Assembly (NCBI RefSeq): GCF_005771675.1
Contig: NZ_VAJM01000009.1
Coordinates: forward strand, 1-64,000
DNA: 64,000 nucleotides
Direction: 5' to 3'
Origin: Hymenobacter jeollabukensis
Lineage (GTDB): Bacteria; Bacteroidota; Bacteroidia; Cytophagales; Hymenobacteraceae
Shown: one piece after another, positions 52,245-60,046 of the stretch
How positions within the stretch are numbered: position 1 is the stretch's first letter
How the letters are laid out: the number at the start of each line of letters is the position of its first letter
Made by a program: the position numbers and the translations under genes
The notes under the pieces: model-generated
Told to the model about the DNA's origin: nothing
The model's input: the letters and a program-made list of their open reading frames with translations, nothing else
Database searches by the model: none

Positions 52245-52781
52245 ATGCCGTCACCGCTCCGTATTGTTTCGGCCAAACGAACCGCCGCCGTTGCGGCCCA
52301 ACTCGCCGAGTTCGGCCGTCAGACGTTTCAAGATACTTATGCTGCTCAGAACTCGGCCGAGGATATGGCCCAGTACCTGGCCGAGCATTTCGGCCCGGAG
52401 CAGCAGCTGGCTGAGTTGCAGGACCCGAATACCGTTTTCTTCCTGGCGCTGATGCAGCAGCAGCTCGTGGGCTACGCCAAGCTCACCGTCGGCTCGACCC
52501 TCGGTGCCGAGCCCGGTGCTGACGTGAGCAACCGGGCTGAGTTGCAGCGCCTCTACGTGCAGGAGGATTGGCAGGGCACCGGCCTGGGGGCCACGCTGCT
52601 GCGGCGCTGCCTCGACGAGGCCCGGCAGCGCGGCTGCCGCTCCCTGCTGCTGTGCGTGTGGGAAAAAAATACGCAGGCCCAGGAGTTTTACCGGCGTAAA
52701 GGCTTCAAGCAGATCGGCGAAACCGAGTACCGCGTGGGCCACGACGTGCAGAACGACTTCATCCTGCGCAAAGGACTGTGA
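52245..52781 (+). CDS. GNAT family N-acetyltransferase
   Basis: A 178-residue acetyltransferase from ATG 52245. Acetyl-CoA motif A is LQRLYVQEDWQGTGLGATLLRRCLDEARQ, with LLLCVWEKNTQAQEFYRRKGFKQIG downstream. Its N-terminal LRIVSAKRTAAVAAQLAEFG fits the family. Target unknown. The stop overlaps the ATG of the next gene by one base (TGATG). Confidence 0.9.
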   Translation: MPSPLRIVSAKRTAAVAAQLAEFGRQTFQDTYAAQNSAEDMAQYLAEHFGPEQQLAELQDPNTVFFLALMQQQLVGYAKLTVGSTLGAEPGADVSNRAELQRLYVQEDWQGTGLGATLLRRCLDEARQRGCRSLLLCVWEKNTQAQEFYRRKGFKQIGETEYRVGHDVQNDFILRKGL

Positions 52782-53842
52782 TGATGCGGCGGTTCGGCGT
52801 GCGCGGGATGTGGACAGTGGGCTTGGGGCTGAGCCTGCTGGCCGCCTGCTCGCCTGCGGCCGAGCAGCAGCGCGCCGCACCCGTGGGGCGCTACGAAGGC
52901 TCGCTCACGTACCGGGGCGCCGAATTGCCGGTGGTGCTCAACGTTTATCAGGACTCGGCCAGCCGGGTAGTGCAGGTGCAGCTGCGCACTCCGGGGGCGC
53001 CAGTGTACGCCCGCTGGTTCGACAGCGTGGCTTACCAAGCACCTTCCCTGGCGGGCCGATTGCCCGGCGGTGGCCGGCTGGCCCTGCGCGAAGAGCCGAA
53101 TTTTCTGACTGGAACCGTGTGGCTGCACGACACGCTGCGGGCGGAACTGGTGGCCGTGCGCCGCGGCCCAGCCGCCCTGCCGACCTATACCGTGACGCGT
53201 CAGGCCGCCACGAACGGCGCTCCAGCCATGCTCCGCTACGAACCGCGCGACACCGCGCGCCGCCGGCCAGCCTTGCTGTACTGGTCCGCCGCAGGAGCCG
53301 CCGGCACGGCCTACGGCTGGGCCGACTGGCTGGTCGGTCAGGGCGTGGTAGTGGCCGTGGCTGCCCCAGCTGCCGCCCCCGACTCGGTGGCCGCGCAGCA
53401 GCTGGCGGCCGCTTTGCAGCGCCTGCGGGCTGATGCCGGAGTCGATTCCGCGCGCGTGGGCGTGTGGGCCGTTGGGCCGGGTGGCCGGGCGGCGGCTTTG
53501 GCGGCGGCTCAATTGCCTGGTCCGCCACGCTATATGCTGGTGCAGGGTGCCGCCTTCAGCAAGACTGACCGGGTGTGGCTGCGGCAGTTGGGGCGGCAGC
53601 GGGTAGCCGTGCTGGGGCTCTACGGCGCCCTCGATACCACGCTCAGCGTGCCGGAGAGCAGCCAGCTGCTGCGCGCTGCGGTGCGGCGGCGCGGCTCGGG
53701 CGTGAAGGTGTACGAGGGCGCTAATCAGGCCCTGTTGCTGATCCGGCCCGAAAAGCCCGATTCGGTGCGGCACTGGCCCGGGCCGCCGGCCGATCTGGCG
53801 CCCAGCCTCCAGGAATGGCTGGGCAATCAGCTGCGGCGGTAG
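52781..53842 (+). CDS. Lipoprotein with alpha/beta-hydrolase-like region, unknown function
   Basis: A 353-residue lipoprotein (lipobox LLAAC, Cys at about residue 23) coupled to the acetyltransferase gene by a one-base overlap. The first half has strands around EGSLTYRGAELPVVLNVYQD and VQVQLRTPG. The second half resembles an alpha/beta hydrolase, with VVVAVAAPAAAPDSVAAQQLAAAL and VGVWAVGPGGRAAALAA in place of the nucleophile elbow; the Gly-x-Ser-x-Gly motif is missing (GPGG instead). So it may be a non-catalytic relative of dienelactone-hydrolase-like proteins. I would not assign a function. Confidence 0.65.
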   Translation: MMRRFGVRGMWTVGLGLSLLAACSPAAEQQRAAPVGRYEGSLTYRGAELPVVLNVYQDSASRVVQVQLRTPGAPVYARWFDSVAYQAPSLAGRLPGGGRLALREEPNFLTGTVWLHDTLRAELVAVRRGPAALPTYTVTRQAATNGAPAMLRYEPRDTARRRPALLYWSAAGAAGTAYGWADWLVGQGVVVAVAAPAAAPDSVAAQQLAAALQRLRADAGVDSARVGVWAVGPGGRAAALAAAQLPGPPRYMLVQGAAFSKTDRVWLRQLGRQRVAVLGLYGALDTTLSVPESSQLLRAAVRRRGSGVKVYEGANQALLLIRPEKPDSVRHWPGPPADLAPSLQEWLGNQLRR

Positions 53843-53851
53843 CGGCGGGGC

Positions 53852-56191
53852 TTATACCAGCAACAGGCCTTTTTCGCGCAGCAGCAGCCAAGTGGGCGAA
53901 ATCAGCCAGGCCTCGAACGACAGGCCGGCCTCGGCGGCGGGGAAGGCCGCGGCGGCTTCTTTGAGCAGCACTTTGGTGTCGTAATCGGCCGAAAGCCGGG
54001 TGAGCAGGTTGGTCAGCCAGCGGCCGATGACGGGCGTAGTTTTCAGCTCGAAGTCCTCGGCCTGCTCGTAGAACGTGAGCACGGCCTGCTCGGTGGCGCG
54101 GCCTTTCTTGTGGCGGGTTTCCAGGCGCAGCTCGGGCGCGTTGCCCAGCCAAAACAGGCGCAGGTTCTGCTTGGCCAGGTCGGGCTTGCCGGGCTCCGTC
54201 AGGGCCGACTCGATGAGCTGGCGCGGGACGGTGGTGCGCGGTACCCGCAGTTCATCGAACCAGAACTGCAGCGGCTCGGTGAGGGCCACGCCGTGCATGT
54301 AGTTGTAGAGCGCCTTGGCCAGGCCGGGGCCGAACCGCTCGTGGTCGGCGCCGGTGGGGTCGTCGTGCCAGAGGTCGTTCCAGGCAAAGTCGCCGGGCTC
54401 GGGGCCGATGGGCTGCACTTTGTATTTCGCCGGGTTCTGGCCCACGGGTGAGTGGGCCGTCATGGCGAAGCGGTGCCAGTAGCCCGACTGCACGATGCCG
54501 GCCTGGAACAGCTGGCGCACCACTTCCAGCGAATCCACGGTTTCCTGGGCAGTTTCGGTGGGGAAGCCGTACATCAAATACGCGTGTACCATGATGCCAG
54601 CCTGGGTGAAGCCCTCCGTCACGCGGGCCACCTGGGCAATGGTGACGCCCTTTTCCATCAGCGCCAGCAGCCGGTCCGAAGCCACTTCCAGCCCGCCTGA
54701 CACGGCAATGCAGCCCGCGGCGGCCAGCAGCCGGCAGAGGTCAGGTGTGAAGGTTTTCTCGAAGCGGATGTTGCCCCACCAGGTGATGCTCACGCGGCGG
54801 CGCAGCAGCTCGATGGCCAGGTCGCGCAGGGCCAGGGGCGGCGCGGCCTCGTCCACGAAGTGGAAGCCCGTCTGCCCGGTTTGCCGCACGATTTGCTCGA
54901 TACGGTCGACCAGCAGGGTGCTCGGGGCGGTTTCGTAGCGGCGGATGTAGTCCAGCGTCACGTCACAGAAGCTGCAGCGCTTCCAGTAGCAGCCGTGGGC
55001 CACGGTGAGCTTGTTCCAGCGCCCGTCGCTCCAGAGCCGGTGCATGGGGTTCAGCACCTCAATCACCGAGAGGTAGTCCCGGATCGGCAGCCCGTCGTAG
55101 TCCGGCGTCCCGACTTCGGTGTGCGGAATGTCGGCCGTGGTGGCTTCGTTGTGGTATTCCACCTGGCCGGTGGCGGGGTTGCGCAGGAAGGTGCGCTGGT
55201 ATCGCGGTTCCACTAGAACGTCATGCTGAGCTTGCCGAAGCATCTCTACCGCTGACGTGGGATAAAAATTACTATCAGCCGAAGCGGTAGAGATGCTTCG
55301 ACTGCGCTCAGCATGACATTCTTTTTCCTCGCCCAGGTACGCCAGCAGCCGCAGCCAGGGGCCTTCGCCGTCGTCGAGGGTGAGGTAGTCGATGTAGTCG
55401 AAGAAGCGCGGCTCCTTGATGCCGCGCAGCTCGGTGTTGGGGTAGCCGCCGCCCATCAGCGTGCGGATTTCGGGGCGCTGCTGCTTGGCAAACTGGGCCA
55501 GGCGCAGGGCGCCGTAGAGGTTGCCGGGGAAGGGCACCGTGAAGCCGATGAGGTCGGGCTGCTCGCGCTCCAGCACTTCGGCGAAGCACTCCAGCATGAA
55601 CTCGTCTACCAGGTTCGGGGCCGTTTGCAGCGCGTCGTGGAGCTCATCGAAGCTGGTAGCGGTGAGGCCCAGGTGCTCAGCGTAGCGCGAGAAGCCGAAC
55701 TGCGGGCCGACGGTTTCCTTGAGCAGGTCGGCCAGGTCTTCGAGGTAGAGCGTGGCCAGGTGGCGGGCCTGGTCGGTGAGGCCCATGGTGCCGAAGGCCG
55801 ATTCGAGGTCGGCCACGTTGTCGAAGCGGGCCGCTTCGGGCAGGAAACGGCCGTGGCAGATGCGCGGGGCTAGCGTCAGGTCCTTGTTCTGCAGAAAGCG
55901 AATGACCGGCTCCACCGTGCTTTCGTAGCGGTGGCGCAGGCGCAGCATCCGCCGGGAGTTGTCCGTCAGCTCGAATCCTCCTCGCTCGATGGCATCGAAC
56001 ACCCGGCGCAGTCCGGCGGCCGAAAACAGCCGTAGCACCAGCTCAATGCCGATATCGGCCTGGGCGGCGTGGTAGCCGCGCCCGCGCAGAAAGCCCGTGA
56101 GGTAGGCCGTGGCCGGGTACGGGGTGTTCAGCTGCGTGAGCGGCGGGGTGATGAGGAGGATGCGCAAGGGCGTCGTAGATGTCGTCGGCAC
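53852..56191 (-). CDS. B12-binding domain radical SAM protein
   Basis: A 779-residue enzyme using S-adenosylmethionine, a 4Fe-4S cluster and probably cobalamin. The start is taken as the GTG at 56191 (MPTTSTTPLRILLITPPLT); the frame runs on upstream to a TTG. The N-terminal half (about 17-290) has a B12-binding Rossmann-like part, with DLIGFTVPFPGNLYGALRLAQFAKQQ and IRTLMGGGYPNTELRG. The radical SAM barrel starts at LTVAHGCYWKRCSFCDVTLDYIRR; the cluster Cys spacing is C-x4-C-x2-C. Then VSGGLEVASDRLLALMEKGV and AYLMYGFPTETAQETVDSLE follow. A palindromic repeat is inserted in frame (55218-55320) between the two domains. Substrate unknown. Confidence 0.88.
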   Translation of the reverse strand: MPTTSTTPLRILLITPPLTQLNTPYPATAYLTGFLRGRGYHAAQADIGIELVLRLFSAAGLRRVFDAIERGGFELTDNSRRMLRLRHRYESTVEPVIRFLQNKDLTLAPRICHGRFLPEAARFDNVADLESAFGTMGLTDQARHLATLYLEDLADLLKETVGPQFGFSRYAEHLGLTATSFDELHDALQTAPNLVDEFMLECFAEVLEREQPDLIGFTVPFPGNLYGALRLAQFAKQQRPEIRTLMGGGYPNTELRGIKEPRFFDYIDYLTLDDGEGPWLRLLAYLGEEKECHAERSRSISTASADSNFYPTSAVEMLRQAQHDVLVEPRYQRTFLRNPATGQVEYHNEATTADIPHTEVGTPDYDGLPIRDYLSVIEVLNPMHRLWSDGRWNKLTVAHGCYWKRCSFCDVTLDYIRRYETAPSTLLVDRIEQIVRQTGQTGFHFVDEAAPPLALRDLAIELLRRRVSITWWGNIRFEKTFTPDLCRLLAAAGCIAVSGGLEVASDRLLALMEKGVTIAQVARVTEGFTQAGIMVHAYLMYGFPTETAQETVDSLEVVRQLFQAGIVQSGYWHRFAMTAHSPVGQNPAKYKVQPIGPEPGDFAWNDLWHDDPTGADHERFGPGLAKALYNYMHGVALTEPLQFWFDELRVPRTTVPRQLIESALTEPGKPDLAKQNLRLFWLGNAPELRLETRHKKGRATEQAVLTFYEQAEDFELKTTPVIGRWLTNLLTRLSADYDTKVLLKEAAAAFPAAEAGLSFEAWLISPTWLLLREKGLLLV
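55218..55320. repeat. Palindromic dispersed repeat inserted in frame in the radical SAM gene
   Basis: Arms at 55218-55253 (GTCATGCTGAGCTTGCCGAA, GCATCTCTACCGCT) and 55283-55320 (AGCGGTAGAGATGCTTCGAC, GCTCAGCATGAC) match with one indel. In the protein it reads CHAERSRSI...EMLRQAQHD, a phrase familiar from many proteins that carry such elements. The frame is preserved, so about 35 residues were added between the B12-binding and the radical SAM domains. Confidence 0.9.
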
Positions 56192-56227
56192 GGGGCAACA
56201 ACCGCCACGCGGCGGCAAAGGTGCCCG

Positions 56228-56235
56228 CAAAGGTA
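56228..56235 (-). promoter_or_regulatory. -7 promoter box TACCTTTG of the radical SAM gene
   Basis: Exact TAnnTTTG on the minus strand, 36 bases before the GTG start. It is the first part of a 59-bp element shared with the btuB leader. Confidence 0.6.
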
Positions 56236-56286
56236 GACCACGGATTACTGCGGATTTTTTCGGATGCCACGGATTTTGTGGACGGC
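56228..56286 (-). repeat. Promoter-associated repeat, copy A (also at 63450-63505)
   Basis: On the plus strand it reads CAAAGGTAGACCACGGATT, then CGGATTTTTTCGGATGCC, then ACGGATTTTGTGGACGGC. The copy at 63450-63505 differs by a few substitutions and three single-base gaps. In both, the end nearest the gene is the -7 box, so on the gene's strand the repeat covers the -7 box and the region just upstream. Confidence 0.85.
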
Positions 56287-56510
56287 CCGGGTCTGCCGGG
56301 CAGCCGGCCTCAAGCCGGCCGCCCGTTGTGGTGCCGAAAACAAGCGTGCTGGCGTGGAAACGGCAGCCGTTATCGGGTCTGCAGGCGTAAAAGACTCCTC
56401 TTGGGCCAGCCCGAAAACTACCCGTTGACGTTCGACGTGCCGGCCCGCATTCTGAGCAACACCGGCCGGCTGGACCACCACGATAAATGCCCGGCGCAGC
56501 CTGATTGAAC
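56287..56510. other. Intergenic region with one GC hairpin
   Basis: Contains GGGCAGCCGGC...GCCGGCCGCCC (56299-56325), a hairpin without T run. No gene is convincing; a short plus-strand frame ending near 56508 has protein-like words (PENYPLTFDVPARIL) but no start, so it may be a remnant. Confidence 0.4.
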
Positions 56511-57989
56511 TTACATCTTCATCCCGCCGCCCATACGCATCAGCGGCGCATTCAGGCGCAGGTACACCTCGGCCGATACCGGCGTCTTGCCATAGTAGCC
56601 GCGCAATTCCGAATCCGGGCGGTACACCGAGCCCTGCGCGCCCAGGTGCAGCTCAGGGCCTTTGGCGCCAAGCTGGGTGAGGCGGTAGCTGGTGCCCAGG
56701 GTGAGGGCGTGGATGTTGAACGCACTGGCGCCTTCGTGCAGGTGCGGCACCTGCATCTCGTCGGGGTCTTTCTGCACGAACTCGTAGCGGCCGTACACGG
56801 TGGGGCGGCCCAGCGTGAGGTTGGTTTCGGTCAGCACGGCGTGCTCCCGGCCGTGGTCCGATTTATTCAGGCCCCAAATCAGCGAGGAGGCCACGAAGCG
56901 GTAATCGGCCCACTGGTGACTGTGGAGCACGGCGGCGGTGGTGCGCGTCACGTTGTCCTCGAGGTGCAGCTCCTCGGGGCTTTTGATGCGGGCCTGCCCG
57001 GCTTCGAGCACCAGCTCCTTGGTCGGGGCCCACTGCAGGCGGGCGGCCCAGGAGTCGGCGCGGGGGCGGTCGAAACCGTAGCGGTGCTCGTCGGGCTCCC
57101 GGCCGGTGAAGTTGGAGCCCTCGATTTTGAATTGCTTGTAGCGCAGGCCCACGGTGGCTACCCCGAAGGTGATGTGCGTCGCGTCGACCCAGTGGTGGGA
57201 GAGGGGCGCGTCGGGGTTGGGCATGGCCGAAATGCGGTGCATAAAGGCCGTCGGGCCCACGGCCGGCTCGCCGGGGTAGCCCAGGTACAGCGTCAGGTCC
57301 ACGTCCTGCGAAAAGGCGTGGGTGTAGCCGATGCTCAGGGCCGAAAACAGGTCGTGCGGGTGCTGGCGGTCCACCAGCGGCTGGCCTCGGTAGGCTTCAC
57401 CCGACTGAAACAGCAGCGGGTAGCCGTTGCCGCCCTCGGTCAGCGGGTCCAGCGAAATCATGGCCGTCAGGTTCAGCAGGCCTTTTTCGCCGATGTTGCG
57501 CTGGGCCATGGTCATAAACCAGTTGGGCGCGTCGAAGGTGCGGCCGCCGCGCTGGCCGCCGGAGCGGCCGAGGTTCTGGTTGGTGTAGCGGCCGAACAGG
57601 GCGCCGTGGTTCATCACCATCCACTTGCCGTGGTGGCTCATCCACATATACATCGGCGTGGCGTCGGGCTGCCAGGCCGTGCCCGAGCCGTTGCGGGCCA
57701 TGGGCAGGTTGCGCGAGTACGCGTGCGACATGCCTTCCATCCCCCCGTGCATGTCGTGCGACATGGCGGAGTCGGCACCCATGCCCGGCATCGGGTGGCC
57801 AGCGTGCTGACTGTGGTCGGGGGCGGCTGGCTGAGCGTGGTCGGCGTGGTTCATGCCCGGCATGGCGTGGCCCTGGTGGGTGGTATCGGCGGGCGCCGGA
57901 CGGGCGGGCTGCGCGGGCGGGTTATGCTGGTGCTGGGCAGCGGCAGCCAGGGGCAGCAGTAGCGCCAGGAGGGGCAGAAGTCGTTTCAT
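56511..57989 (-). CDS. His/Met-rich exported outer-membrane-like protein, possible metal role
   Basis: A 492-residue protein with a signal peptide (MKRLLPLLALLLPLAAAAQ). Residues 19-95 are very rich in His, Met, Pro and Asp (HQGHAMPGMNHADHA, HAGHPMPGMG, HDMHGGMEGMSH), typical of copper- or silver-binding segments. The rest looks like an outer-membrane barrel with many strands (WFMTMAQRN, VDLTLYLGYPGE, TLGTSYRLTQLGAKGPELHLG). It lies close to the HMA-AraC regulator at 58484-59047, which supports a metal link. The terminal GGGMKM adds two more Met. Binding is inferred only. Confidence 0.75.
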   Translation of the reverse strand: MKRLLPLLALLLPLAAAAQHQHNPPAQPARPAPADTTHQGHAMPGMNHADHAQPAAPDHSQHAGHPMPGMGADSAMSHDMHGGMEGMSHAYSRNLPMARNGSGTAWQPDATPMYMWMSHHGKWMVMNHGALFGRYTNQNLGRSGGQRGGRTFDAPNWFMTMAQRNIGEKGLLNLTAMISLDPLTEGGNGYPLLFQSGEAYRGQPLVDRQHPHDLFSALSIGYTHAFSQDVDLTLYLGYPGEPAVGPTAFMHRISAMPNPDAPLSHHWVDATHITFGVATVGLRYKQFKIEGSNFTGREPDEHRYGFDRPRADSWAARLQWAPTKELVLEAGQARIKSPEELHLEDNVTRTTAAVLHSHQWADYRFVASSLIWGLNKSDHGREHAVLTETNLTLGRPTVYGRYEFVQKDPDEMQVPHLHEGASAFNIHALTLGTSYRLTQLGAKGPELHLGAQGSVYRPDSELRGYYGKTPVSAEVYLRLNAPLMRMGGGMKM

Positions 57990-58154
57990 CGGAGGCAGTA
58001 GTCAGTGCTAGCCTACATACCCCGATACCGGCCCCGGGGTTGGTGCAGGATTAGGGGTCCGGCCGTACGATATTTGGCGGGCCCGGCCGCACCCGAGGCG
58101 TGGTTTTGGTGTTAAGCGTAAACACCCGCGTGGGCCCCGCTGCCGCATTCCCGT

Positions 58155-58481
58155 ATGAGCACGAATCCATTCTATCAGCAGATTCAGGCGGCGTACCGCG
58201 CCCAGCTACGGCCTTCGGAGCAGGAAATCGAGCAGGCGCTCCGCCGCATCTACGGCCACCAGTTTCACCTCACCTCCGCCGGCCCGCGCATGATTGCCGG
58301 CGCGGAATCGGTGCGCAATATCATCCGCACCATCAACCGTATCCGGCTGGAAACCGGGTTTCTGGAAAGCTATGTGGCCGTGCCCCCGCCCAGCCCGCCG
58401 GCCATCCGCTGCGCCCACGAGGGCTGCCAGGAGCTAGCCCTCGACCGGGGCAGCTTCTGCTACATGCACGACGCCGAGTAG
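58155..58481 (+). CDS. Small protein with C-terminal Cys/His cluster, unknown function
   Basis: A 108-residue protein from ATG 58155. The N-terminal two thirds are helical and polar (QQIQAAYRAQLRPSEQEIEQALRRIYG); the C-terminus has CAHEGCQELALDRGSFCYMH, a Cys-x4-Cys...Cys-x2-His arrangement that could bind zinc. No family was recognised. It converges with the HMA-AraC gene, two bases apart. Confidence 0.65.
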   Translation: MSTNPFYQQIQAAYRAQLRPSEQEIEQALRRIYGHQFHLTSAGPRMIAGAESVRNIIRTINRIRLETGFLESYVAVPPPSPPAIRCAHEGCQELALDRGSFCYMHDAE

Positions 58482-58483
58482 CG

Positions 58484-59047
58484 CTAGGCTAGCTGGTCGA
58501 GCGAGGTGCGCCGGGGGTGGGCCTTGTACTCGGTTACCGTCTGGCCCGTCACCTGCCGAAACTGCGTGCTCAGGTGCTGGGAGGAGCTGTAGCGCAGCTC
58601 GTCGGCAATTTCGGCCAGAGTGAGCTGCCCGTAGCTGAGCAGCTCCTTCACCCGCTCAATTTTCAGGCGGATGAGGTATTTCTCCAGCGTCAGGCCCACC
58701 AGGCGCGAAAACAGCTTGCTCAGGTGGGCATACGACGCTTCAAACCGCTCTTCCAGGAAAGCCGAGGTGGTCAGCGGGGCGCGGGCCGTGCGCAGGTGCT
58801 CCAGGTAGGCGGCCAGCGCCACTTTCACCTGCTCCACCAGTTGCTCGTCGCGGCTTTGCAGCAGCTCGAAGCCGGCCGCTTCCAGCCGCGGGCGCAGCTG
58901 CGCCGGGTCGGCCGGGGTGGCCTCATGCAGCACGGCGTGGCCCAGCGTGACTTCCGTGGGCTGCAGGCCGGCGTCGGTCAGGATTTGCTGCACGGTGCTG
59001 ATGCAGCGCGGGCAAACCATGTTTTTGATGTGCAGCTCGGTGGTCAT
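58484..59047 (-). CDS. AraC family regulator with N-terminal HMA (CxxC) domain
   Basis: A 187-residue fusion from ATG 59047. The first 65 residues are a heavy-metal-associated domain, with MTTELHIKNMVCPRCISTVQQ (metal-binding Met-x-Cys-x2-Cys). The C-terminal 100 residues are an AraC helix-turn-helix pair: LTTSAFLEERFEASYAHLSKLFSRLVG and LTLAEIADELRYSSSQHLSTQFRQVTG. This layout suggests a metal- or copper-sensing activator whose HMA domain binds the ion or a chaperone partner. It sits 9 bases from the next membrane gene on the same strand. Confidence 0.85.
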   Translation of the reverse strand: MTTELHIKNMVCPRCISTVQQILTDAGLQPTEVTLGHAVLHEATPADPAQLRPRLEAAGFELLQSRDEQLVEQVKVALAAYLEHLRTARAPLTTSAFLEERFEASYAHLSKLFSRLVGLTLEKYLIRLKIERVKELLSYGQLTLAEIADELRYSSSQHLSTQFRQVTGQTVTEYKAHPRRTSLDQLA

Positions 59048-59055
59048 GGCGCGGG

Positions 59056-59433
59056 TTAGTCGGAGGTGGTCGGCGTGCGGGGGGCGTAGCGGGTGGGCTT
59101 GGGCGTGGCCGGCGTTTTGGGCGTGTTGCTGGCCCGGGGCTTGCGCGCGGGCTGTGGCGTGGGATGCTCGGCCCAGCTGCGGCCAAACCAGTTGTCGGCC
59201 GCCCAGTTGACAAACGGCACCACCGCCAGAAAAGTGACGCCCAGCAGCACAAACCACACGAACGTGGCCCCCATCAGCCGGCCGAAAAAGCCGTCGAACC
59301 CGAACAGGTAGGCCACCAGCAGCAACGATAGCCCGAAGCTGACGGCCAGCAGGATGCCGGCCCGGCGCACCAGTGGGTGCGTCAGCCAGGATGAATTGCG
59401 GGAAGCAGAAGCGCGACGACGGGGAGCAGCCAT
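59056..59433 (-). CDS. Small membrane protein, unknown function
   Basis: A 125-residue protein from ATG 59433. The basic N-terminus (MAAPRRRASASRNSSW) is followed by two membrane helices (about residues 26-46 and 58-78), and a Pro/Thr/Lys-rich tail (KPRASNTPKTPATPKPTR). No function is suggested. It precedes the HMA-AraC gene by 8 bases and may share its transcript. Confidence 0.6.
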   Translation of the reverse strand: MAAPRRRASASRNSSWLTHPLVRRAGILLAVSFGLSLLLVAYLFGFDGFFGRLMGATFVWFVLLGVTFLAVVPFVNWAADNWFGRSWAEHPTPQPARKPRASNTPKTPATPKPTRYAPRTPTTSD

Positions 59434-59685
59434 TCGGCAAAGATAGACCCCGGAATCGGTCTGCCCGCAGGCCCGCCCGGGGGGCGGGCGCGGAGCCCTT
59501 GGCCGGGGGCAGGTGCGTTGCAAGCGGGGCATTCGGCCGGTTTCGGGGCAGCCGGGGCGCTTAGCGGCCGCGAAATCAACCACATAACCAAAGCCCGGCG
59601 GCCGCGTTTGTGCTAGCAGCGGCATTTTGCCGGCTCCGGCCGCTGCGTATATTGCCTGCCGACCATACTTACTCCCTCAACTTCC

Positions 59686-59958
59686 ATGAACACCTTCCTC
59701 CACCCGCTGCGCACCCTGGGCGCGGCCCTGCTGCTGGCCGCCGGCCTCAGCGCCTGCAGCACCGGCACCGAATCGGGCGACACCAACGTGGAACGCGGCA
59801 CCGAAAAAGTGGCCCGCGACCCTGGCGCCCAGTCCGCCAACGGCGGCATCGACACGATGCGGGCCCAGCGCGACACCGCCGTCAGCGCCCAGGAACGTCT
59901 CTACGATAAGTCGCGCAACCGGAAAGACCGCGACAACGACGGCAAAGCCGACCAGTAA
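59686..59958 (+). CDS. Small lipoprotein, unknown function
   Basis: A 90-residue lipoprotein (MNTFLHPLRTLGAALLLAAG, lipobox LSAC). The mature part is highly charged and ends KSRNRKDRDNDGKADQ. No domain was seen. A strong terminator follows. Confidence 0.65.
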   Translation: MNTFLHPLRTLGAALLLAAGLSACSTGTESGDTNVERGTEKVARDPGAQSANGGIDTMRAQRDTAVSAQERLYDKSRNRKDRDNDGKADQ

Positions 59959-59976
59959 ATTGGCTGCCTGCTAACG

Positions 59977-60018
59977 AAACCGGCCCCGCCAGCACGTAGC
60001 TGACGGGGCCGGTTTATT
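59977..60018. terminator. Bidirectional terminator between the small lipoprotein gene and the btuG-like gene
   Basis: Stem AAACCGGCCCCGCCA / TGACGGGGCCGGTTT (15 positions with one mismatch), 9-nt loop; TTTATTGT follows. Confidence 0.75.
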
Positions 60019-60046
60019 GTAGTGAGGCTGGGCGCTCTGGGTCGGC

